Below the pieces are notes generated by a model. The model saw only the letters and a list, made by a program, of their open reading frames with translations, ran no database searches and was not told the origin of the DNA. A stretch of DNA of 6,366 nt from Prevotellaceae bacterium UBA1075 (GTDB taxonomy: Bacteria > Bacteroidota > Bacteroidia > Bacteroidales > Bacteroidaceae). The DNA lies in the NCBI GenBank assembly GCA_002316015.1, contig DCCS01000034.1, positions 36,363 through 42,728 on the forward strand, read 5' to 3'. The position numbers and the translations under genes are program-made. This document shows, in pieces, positions 1 through 4,699 of this stretch (position 1 is its first letter; every line of letters begins with the position of its first letter).

Positions 1-582
1 CATGAGGAGATAACCAAACTGCCCGTGTACAAGCGCGCCCGCATGGGCATCGGCTACCTGGCCCAGGAGGCCAGTGTGTTCCGCAAGATGACGGTCGAGG
101 ACAATATCGCCAGTGTGCTGGAGATGACGGGCAAGCCACGCACCTATCAGAAGGAGAAACTGGAGAGCCTTATCGAGGAGTTCCGCCTGCAGAAGGTGCG
201 CAAGAACCTGGGTGACCGCCTCTCGGGGGGCGAGCGCCGGCGCACCGAGATTGCACGATGCCTGGCCATTGACCCCAAGTTCATCATGCTTGACGAACCT
301 TTTGCAGGTGTCGATCCCACGGCTGTGGAGGACATCCAGCTCATCGTGTGGAAACTCAAGCAGCGTAACATAGGCGTACTCATCACCGACCACAATGTGC
401 AGGAGACACTTTGCATCACTGACCGTGCTTACCTGCTCTTCGAGGGTCAGATCCTCTTTGAGGGAACCCCCCAGCAGTTGGCCGTCAACCCCGTGGTGCT
501 CGACAAGTACCTCACACGCAGCTTTGTGCTCCGCATGAAGGACTTCAAGAAAATGGAGGAAGAGCGCGCCCGCGAGGAGTAA
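1..582 (+). CDS. lptB: LptB, lipopolysaccharide export ABC transporter ATPase (5'-truncated)
   Basis: This is the cytoplasmic ATPase that powers the LptB2FG transporter, which extracts lipopolysaccharide from the inner membrane and pushes it toward the outer membrane. The frame is open from base 1, so the start codon and Walker A (P-loop) lie upstream of the window; 193 residues are visible. In order: a Q-loop (YLAQEASVF, Gln22 of the visible part), the ABC signature LSGGERRR (from residue 74), Walker B FIMLDEP (94-100, with Asp98 and catalytic Glu99), the D-loop GVDP, and the H-loop ITDHNV (His131). The run from signature to Walker B and the ITDHNVQETL segment closely resemble E. coli LptB, rather than a generic ABC ATPase. 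After the usual YL..F end there is a charged tail of about 15 residues rich in Glu, Lys and Arg, which E. coli LptB lacks. No partner lpt gene is visible, and the next gene is 364 nt away. Confidence 0.94.
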   Translation, partial: HEEITKLPVYKRARMGIGYLAQEASVFRKMTVEDNIASVLEMTGKPRTYQKEKLESLIEEFRLQKVRKNLGDRLSGGERRRTEIARCLAIDPKFIMLDEPFAGVDPTAVEDIQLIVWKLKQRNIGVLITDHNVQETLCITDRAYLLFEGQILFEGTPQQLAVNPVVLDKYLTRSFVLRMKDFKKMEEERAREE

Positions 583-623
583 ACCCCTGCCGTGCCGCAC
601 ACCGCGTGCCTGGCGGGCATCCG

Positions 624-649
624 CACCCTGTGTCCCCCACACAAGGGTG
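624..649 (+). other. Hairpin downstream of lptB
   Basis: CACCC-TGTGT (624-633) pairs with ACACA-A-GGGTG (639-649), giving ten base pairs with a single bulged A and a five-C loop. It begins 41 nt after the lptB stop. No T-run follows, so it is not a classical intrinsic terminator. It could mark an mRNA 3' end, protect against exonucleases, or help another terminator. The pairing is read directly; the role is inference. Confidence 0.45.
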
Positions 650-856
650 ATGACAGCCCGGTACCTTGGCGTGTGGCCATCATGCTGGTCAACTTCATTG
701 CCGACACGTGTTTCTTCGTGCAGGCGGCCACACCACGCTTCGCTCCTGGAGGATGTGCCAGTGGACATCGTTCGCCAACAGGAAGTACAAGCGCGCGACA
801 GCCCCGCTGTGTCTCGTGTGTGCGCACTCGCGTTCGCGATTTATTGTAAGCATACA

Positions 857-888
857 GTTGGACATCTGAGATATAATTAGTAACTTTG
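857..888 (+). promoter_or_regulatory. Bacteroidetes-type sigma-70 promoter for tig
   Basis: TAACTTTG at 881-888 matches the Bacteroidetes -7 consensus TAnnTTTG exactly. A GTTG at 857-860 sits 20 bp upstream in the position of the -33 element (consensus TTTG). Transcription should begin near 893-896, leaving an A-rich untranslated leader of about 50 nt before tig. The surrounding DNA turns AT-rich here, which fits a promoter. It probably drives tig and, by readthrough, clpP and clpX. Confidence 0.75.
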
Positions 889-946
889 CACACATTTTCG
901 TGAAGACGGACAAAGCGCATAAGACAACAACAAACAGATAGTAACG

Positions 947-2314
947 ATGAATATTTCATTCGAGAAGGTAAATGATGTGACAGCCCTGCTGACCCTTACG
1001 CTGGTGAAGGCAGACTACGAGGGGAGCGTTGACAAGGCTCTGAAGGACTTCCGCAAGAAGGCGCATGTGCCAGGTTTCCGTCCGGGACAGGTTCCCCTGG
1101 GGCTGCTGAGGAAGCGCTTCGGCGCAGAGATCACCGCCGAGGAGGTGAACAAGATCCTGGGCAAGGAAATCACCAAATATATACACGACGAGAAGATTAA
1201 TGTGCTGGGCGAGCCTCTGCCCAACGAAGAGAAGACTCCCACCACGGACTTTGCGAGCCAGGAGGAGTTCACTTTCGTGTTCGACGTGGCACTCGCGCCG
1301 GAGTTTGACGCCCGGATAAGCGACAAGGACGAGTTGGACTTCTACACCATCAAGGTGGATGACGAGATGGTTGACAAGCAGGTGCAGGTGTATGCACAGC
1401 GCGCCGGTGAGTACAGGAAGGTGGACAGTTACGAGGACCGCGACATGGTAAAGGGCGTACTCACACAGCTGGGCGAGGACGGACAGCCCATGGAGGGCGG
1501 CTTCCACAAGGACGATGCCGTAATGCTGCCTGGATACATGAAGGATGAGGAAGAGAAGGGCAAGTTCAACGGCCTGAAGGTCAATGACGAGATTGTCATA
1601 AACCTGGCCAAGGCTTACGGAAACAACGAGACGGAATTGTCCAGCCTGCTGGGCATCACCAAGGAGCAGGCCGCTGGAGTCAAGACGGACTTCAGTTACC
1701 GGGTGACGGAGATCACGCGGTTTGTGCCTGCGGAGGTCAACCAGGAACTCTTCGACAAGATTCTGGGAAAGGGCAAGGTGAATGGCGAGGCCGAGTTCCG
1801 CGCCAGCATCGCCGAGAGCATGAAGAAGGACTTCGAGGCCGACAGCGAGTTCAAGTTCGCCCGTGACCTGCGTGCTTACCTCACAAAGCGAATAGGCACG
1901 CTCCACTATCCCGAGGAGATGCTCAAGCGCGTTATGAAACTCAACAACAAGGACAAGGACGATGAGTACATCGACCGCAACTTCCAGGCCAGCCTTGATG
2001 AACTGACCTGGCATCTCATCAAGGAGCAGTTGTGTGACCAGCTGGAGGTGAAGATTCAGCAAGAGGACGTGCTCGAGACCGCCAAGATGGCAGCACGCAT
2101 GCAGTTTGCACAGTACGGCATGGCCAACGCGCCAGAGGATGCGGTCACGCATTACGCCAACGAGATGCTCAAGAACGAGCAGCAGGCCGAGGCGTTTGTG
2201 ACGCGTGCCGTGGAGAACAAGATTGTGGAGAAGGCCAAGACAGTTGTGAAACTCAACCGGAAGGAAGTGTCCATGGAGGAGTTCAACAAAATGCTGAACG
2301 GAAAGGAAGCATAA
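947..2314 (+). CDS. tig: Trigger factor, ribosome-associated chaperone
   Basis: Trigger factor binds at the ribosomal exit tunnel and shields nascent chains in the cytoplasm. The protein has 455 residues, slightly longer than the 432 of E. coli. The ribosome-binding signature GFRPGQVP lies at residues 43-50, inside an N-terminal domain of roughly 115 residues. The middle FKBP-like section (about 155-258) is recognisable by position, but the usual FKBP active-site pattern is not evident, so prolyl isomerase activity is doubtful; my recollection is that this is common in Bacteroidetes homologues. The C-terminal chaperone arms (about 260-455) are rich in Lys, Glu and Gln helices, with no signal peptide or membrane segment. 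The start codon has no Shine-Dalgarno site, but an A-rich leader precedes it and the N-terminus aligns with the family. It is the first gene of the tig-clpP-clpX cluster and lies just after a good promoter. Confidence 0.96.
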   Translation: MNISFEKVNDVTALLTLTLVKADYEGSVDKALKDFRKKAHVPGFRPGQVPLGLLRKRFGAEITAEEVNKILGKEITKYIHDEKINVLGEPLPNEEKTPTTDFASQEEFTFVFDVALAPEFDARISDKDELDFYTIKVDDEMVDKQVQVYAQRAGEYRKVDSYEDRDMVKGVLTQLGEDGQPMEGGFHKDDAVMLPGYMKDEEEKGKFNGLKVNDEIVINLAKAYGNNETELSSLLGITKEQAAGVKTDFSYRVTEITRFVPAEVNQELFDKILGKGKVNGEAEFRASIAESMKKDFEADSEFKFARDLRAYLTKRIGTLHYPEEMLKRVMKLNNKDKDDEYIDRNFQASLDELTWHLIKEQLCDQLEVKIQQEDVLETAKMAARMQFAQYGMANAPEDAVTHYANEMLKNEQQAEAFVTRAVENKIVEKAKTVVKLNRKEVSMEEFNKMLNGKEA

Positions 2315-2320
2315 GGAAGT

Positions 2321-2338
2321 CCGCGCGCATGCGCGCGG
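2321..2338. repeat. Perfect 18-bp GC palindrome between tig and clpP
   Basis: CCGCGCGCATGCGCGCGG is its own reverse complement and begins seven bases after the tig stop codon. As RNA it folds into seven G-C pairs closed by a CAUG tetraloop, with two G-U pairs possible at the base. No T-run follows directly, so it is a poor intrinsic terminator. It may slow RNA polymerase, protect the tig 3' end, or mark processing between tig and clpP. Function is inference. Confidence 0.7.
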
Positions 2339-2368
2339 GTACGCACGCGTATATATTAATATGAGTAA

Positions 2369-2406
2369 TGTTGGGGACGATTCCGTCAGAGGAGCCGTCC
2401 CCAATA
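2369..2406 (+). promoter_or_regulatory. Strong hairpin in the clpP leader or extreme 5' end
   Basis: TTGGGGACG (2371-2379) pairs perfectly with CGTCCCCAA (2396-2404), extended outward by a G-T and a T-A pair to 2369 and 2406. Beyond one A-C mismatch, TTCC (2381-2384) can pair with GGAG (2391-2394) over a six-base loop. It lies 27-64 nt before the ATG at 2433 and 8 nt after the alternative ATG at 2361. With the later start it is a structured leader that leaves 26 unpaired, fairly AT-rich bases ahead of the start codon. A regulatory role is inferred. Confidence 0.5.
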
Positions 2407-2432
2407 GCCAAGATAAACCTTTCATTCGCCCT

Positions 2433-3125
2433 ATGAACAACGATTTCAGAAAATATGCGACCCGCCATCTGGGCATGAGCGGGCAGGTGCTGGACGATGT
2501 GGTGAGCATGCAGAACCAGTACATGAATCCCTACATCCTGGAGGAAAGGCAGTTGAATGTGACCCAGATGGATGTCTTCAGCCGACTCATGATGGATCGT
2601 GTCATATTCCTCGGCACACAGATAGACGACTATACGGCCAACACGCTACAGGCTCAACTGCTCTATCTGGACAGCGTGGACCCCGGAAAGGACATCAGCA
2701 TCTACATCAACAGTCCGGGCGGAAGCGTCTATGCCGGCTTGGGCATCTATGACACGATGCAGTTTGTCAGCAGCGATGTGTGCACGATATGTACTGGCAT
2801 GGCCGCCAGCATGGCCGCCGTGCTGCTGGTGGCGGGTACAGAGGGCAAGCGCGCAGCCTTGCGCCACAGCCGTGTGATGATACACCAGCCCCTGGGAGGA
2901 GCACAAGGACAGGCCAGTGACATAGAGATAACAGCCCGCGAGATACAGAAACTAAAGAAGGAACTATACACAATCATCGCCGAGCACTCGCACACGGACT
3001 ATGAGAAGGTGTGGGTTGACAGTGACCGCGACTACTGGATGACCTCGCAGGAAGCAGTGGAGTATGGCATGATTGACCGTATTTACAGCAAAAACGAAAA
3101 GGCGGAAGATGGCGGGAAAAACTAA
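2433..3125 (+). CDS. clpP: ClpP, ATP-dependent Clp protease proteolytic subunit
   Basis: ClpP forms the tetradecameric serine-protease chamber that degrades cytoplasmic proteins fed by ClpX. From the ATG at 2433 it has 230 residues. The catalytic triad is visible: Ser126 in GMAASMAA, His151 in MIHQP and Asp200 in SDRDYW, with the same 25- and 49-residue spacings as in E. coli. NSPGGSVYAGL and the GGAQGQASDIEI handle region are also conserved. Before the protease fold lies a leader of roughly 45 residues (KYATRHLGMSG ... NPYILEERQLNVTQ) typical of Bacteroidales ClpP. The same frame is open from an ATG at 2361, which would add 24 residues. I prefer 2433 because homologues, as I recall them, begin with (M)xxDFRKYAT, because the extra codons end in G/C only about 43% of the time against about 75% just after, and because a strong hairpin lies there. 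The 3' end overlaps clpX by 17 nt. Confidence 0.95.
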   Translation: MNNDFRKYATRHLGMSGQVLDDVVSMQNQYMNPYILEERQLNVTQMDVFSRLMMDRVIFLGTQIDDYTANTLQAQLLYLDSVDPGKDISIYINSPGGSVYAGLGIYDTMQFVSSDVCTICTGMAASMAAVLLVAGTEGKRAALRHSRVMIHQPLGGAQGQASDIEITAREIQKLKKELYTIIAEHSHTDYEKVWVDSDRDYWMTSQEAVEYGMIDRIYSKNEKAEDGGKN

Positions 3126-4350
3126 AGGGACAGGCAGGCACTGCTCGTTCTGCGGACGCAAGGAGTCGGATGTGGCACTGCTGCTGACGGGACTTGACGG
3201 CGTGTGCATCTGCAGTGACTGTGTGCACCAGGCCAATGAAGTGCTGATGGCCAACTTTCCAAAGGCAGGCAGAGGGCACACCCTGAACCTGAGCATGGAG
3301 GAATTGCCCAAGCCCCATGAGATAAAGGACTACCTCGACCAGTACGTCATCGGTCAGGACGATGCCAAACGCTATTTGTCCGTGTCGGTCTATAACCACT
3401 ACAAGAGGCTGATACAGGAAAAGACGGACGATGGAGTGGAGATTGAGAAGAGCAACATCCTGATGGTCGGGCCCACTGGAACCGGCAAGACGCTGCTCGC
3501 CCGCACCATTGCCAAACTGCTCAAAGTGCCCTTTACCATCGTGGATGCCACGGTGTTCACCGAGGCCGGCTATGTGGGCGAGGACGTTGAAAGCATCTTG
3601 AGCCGCCTGCTCCAGGTGGCCGACTATGATGTGGAGGCCGCCGAGCGGGGCATTGTGTTCATTGACGAGATAGACAAGATAGCACGCAAGAGTGACAATC
3701 CCAGCATCACGCGGGACGTGAGCGGTGAGGGCGTGCAGCAGGGACTGCTGAAGTTGCTTGAGGGCTCGATGGTCAATGTGCCGCCGAAGGGCGGGCGCAA
3801 GCATCCCGACCAGGACTACATCCATGTGGACACGCGCAACATCCTGTTTGTGTGTGGTGGTGCCTTCGACGGTATCGAGCGCAAGATAGCCCAGAGACTC
3901 AACACCCATGTGGTGGGGTTTGACAGTGTGCAGAACGTGCAACGCATTGACACCAAGAATCTTATGAAATACATCCAGCCACAGGATTTGAAGAGTTTCG
4001 GGCTTATTCCCGAGATTATCGGCAGGCTGCCTGTGCTCACGTACCTGAATCCCCTGGACAGGCAGGCGCTGCGCAATATTCTCACGGAGCCGAAGAACTC
4101 TATCGTGAAGCAGCAGATCAAACTCTTCAAGATGGATGGAATCGACCTGGAGTTTGAGCCCGGGATGTTTGACTATGTGGTGGACAAGGCCATGGAATAC
4201 AAACTGGGGGCGCGCGGGTTGCGCAGCATCATGGAGGCCATCATGATAGACGCACAGTTTGACGCTCCCTCGCGCGGGACGAAGAAACTGGTAATAACGG
4301 CAGAATACGCGCGCAAGCAACTGGAGAAATCACAGCGCATGCTATCGTGA
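3109..4350 (+). CDS. clpX: ClpX, AAA+ unfoldase subunit of the ClpXP protease
   Basis: ClpX is the hexameric ATPase that recognises, unfolds and translocates substrates into ClpP. The protein has 413 residues, close to the usual 410-425. The N-terminal C4 zinc finger uses Cys12, Cys15, Cys35 and Cys38. Walker A is GPTGTGKT (121-128), the pore-1 loop GYVGED (154-159), Walker B IVFIDEID (182-189), the RKH loop 230-232, the arginine finger Arg306 in IIGRLP, and sensor 2 Arg369 in GARGL. The ClpP-docking tripeptide, IGF in E. coli, appears to be VGF (269-271), a conservative change. The ATG at 3109 is chosen over an in-frame TTG at 3073 because it places the zinc finger at the expected distance from the N-terminus. 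The start lies inside clpP with a weak purine-rich GGCGGAAG before it, which suggests translational coupling and matched output of the two subunits. Confidence 0.96.
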   Translation: MAGKTKGTGRHCSFCGRKESDVALLLTGLDGVCICSDCVHQANEVLMANFPKAGRGHTLNLSMEELPKPHEIKDYLDQYVIGQDDAKRYLSVSVYNHYKRLIQEKTDDGVEIEKSNILMVGPTGTGKTLLARTIAKLLKVPFTIVDATVFTEAGYVGEDVESILSRLLQVADYDVEAAERGIVFIDEIDKIARKSDNPSITRDVSGEGVQQGLLKLLEGSMVNVPPKGGRKHPDQDYIHVDTRNILFVCGGAFDGIERKIAQRLNTHVVGFDSVQNVQRIDTKNLMKYIQPQDLKSFGLIPEIIGRLPVLTYLNPLDRQALRNILTEPKNSIVKQQIKLFKMDGIDLEFEPGMFDYVVDKAMEYKLGARGLRSIMEAIMIDAQFDAPSRGTKKLVITAEYARKQLEKSQRMLS

Positions 4351-4379
4351 ACCTTTGCACGGAGCGCTGGTGACAGCCA

Positions 4380-4430
4380 AGGGGGAGGGATGTCCCGTGA
4401 AAGTGGCGGCGTCCCTCCCCCTCCTTGTTT
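4380..4430 (+). terminator. Intrinsic-like terminator of the tig-clpP-clpX cluster
   Basis: AGGGGGAGGGA (4380-4390) is perfectly complementary to TCCCTCCCCCT (4412-4422), an 11-bp stem that can extend inward through T-G, G-C, T-G and C-G pairs. It starts 30 nt after the clpX stop. The downstream strand reads CCTTGTTT, a modest T-rich tail rather than a long T-run. Position and stem strength support termination; efficiency is uncertain from sequence. Confidence 0.7.
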
Positions 4431-4590
4431 CCGTGCCTCCTCGACGATTCCGGCGGTGTCTGCCCGCTGTCCCCTCCCGTGTCCGCCCTTGCCGTCGCGC
4501 GTCCGTCCATTGGACAACTCGGTTGGCATGTCCGCTGTCTCCCTATCCTTTTGGGGCTCTCGCCTTCCCGTTCCCCGCTTTCTTTGCTTC
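4421..4590 (+). other. C/T-rich, A-depleted tract; possible Rho-utilisation region
   Basis: By hand count this 170-nt stretch contains 69 C, 54 T, 39 G and only 8 A, so it is about 72% pyrimidine on the + strand, unlike the neighbouring genes. C exceeding G in untranslated RNA just after an operon is the known signature of Rho loading sites. That reading is inference; the composition is directly seen. Confidence 0.4.
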
Positions 4591-4599
4591 AGCGGGGAG
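4571..4599. repeat. Inverted repeat upstream of the recQ promoter
   Basis: TCCCCGCT (4572-4579) pairs with AGCGGGGA (4591-4598), eight pairs plus a T-G pair at the base, over an 11-nt pyrimidine-rich loop. Neither strand carries a T-run after the stem, so termination is unlikely. It lies about 50 bp upstream of the recQ -33 element and could be a protein-binding site or an RNA structure. The role is unknown. Confidence 0.4.
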
Positions 4600-4648
4600 A
4601 AACTGGTCACATAAGATGCCCTTTCCTGATAAAAATATACCCATATAA

Positions 4649-4679
4649 CTTGGAAAGCAACGAAAAAGCCCTATCTTTG
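4649..4679 (+). promoter_or_regulatory. Bacteroidetes-type sigma-70 promoter for recQ
   Basis: TATCTTTG at 4672-4679 matches the -7 consensus TAnnTTTG exactly, and CTTG at 4649-4652 lies 19 bp upstream in the -33 position. The region is locally A/T-rich amid GC-rich DNA. Transcription is predicted to start near 4684-4687, giving a leader of only about 15 nt with no Shine-Dalgarno site. This implies recQ is transcribed separately from clpX. Confidence 0.8.
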
Positions 4680-4699
4680 TAGAGGACTAATACTGCGCG

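Larger units (their letters stand above)
583..946. other. Gap between lptB and tig, no convincing gene
   Basis: This 364-nt stretch has short open frames on both strands (for example + strand 592-849 and 647-880). Their products are rich in Cys, Arg, Ser and His, show no domain I recognise, and two of them run through the tig promoter. I see no good start context and no sign of a decayed gene. The identifiable contents are a hairpin at 624-649, a short inverted repeat TCGCG-TT-CGCGA at 828-839 followed by TTTATT, and the tig promoter at 857-888. The rest is unexplained. Confidence 0.6.
4351..4699. other. Gap between clpX and recQ, non-coding
   Basis: This 349-nt interval has no gene I can support. 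Open frames on the + strand (4355-4648 and others) and on the - strand (4173-4610) encode low-complexity Pro-, Arg-, Ser- and Gly-rich products caused by the biased base composition, and the - strand one runs into clpX. The interval holds a terminator-like hairpin (4380-4422), a C/T-rich A-poor tract (4421-4590), a second hairpin (4571-4599) and the recQ promoter (4649-4679). Confidence 0.7.

Noticed and set aside
592..880. Three overlapping short + strand frames between lptB and tig
   Set aside because: Products are Cys- and Arg-rich and family-less, two run through the tig promoter, and none has good start context.
2366..2373. TAATGTTG resembling a -7 element just before clpP
   Set aside because: It has one mismatch to TAnnTTTG and no TTG at the -33 distance upstream.
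956..2524. 522-residue open frame on the - strand over tig and the start of clpP
   Set aside because: It lies antisense to a clear trigger factor gene, its product is Leu-, His- and Val-rich with no recognisable domain, and G/C-ending codons on the + strand remove stops from this antisense frame.
2974..4320. 448-residue open frame on the - strand over clpX
   Set aside because: Same cause: an antisense shadow of a strongly conserved gene, His- and Leu-rich, with no domain or promoter.
4571..4599. Second hairpin as a terminator for either strand
   Set aside because: No T-run follows the stem on the + strand or the - strand.
4173..4610. 145-residue - strand frame across the clpX end and the following gap
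   Set aside because: Low-complexity Gly-, Arg- and Lys-rich sequence, partly antisense to clpX; I found no Bacteroidetes-type promoter for it in the gap.
4355..4682. Short + strand frames between clpX and recQ
   Set aside because: They are Pro-, Arg- and Ser-rich products of the C/T-rich tract, run through the terminator-like hairpin, and in one case through the recQ promoter.
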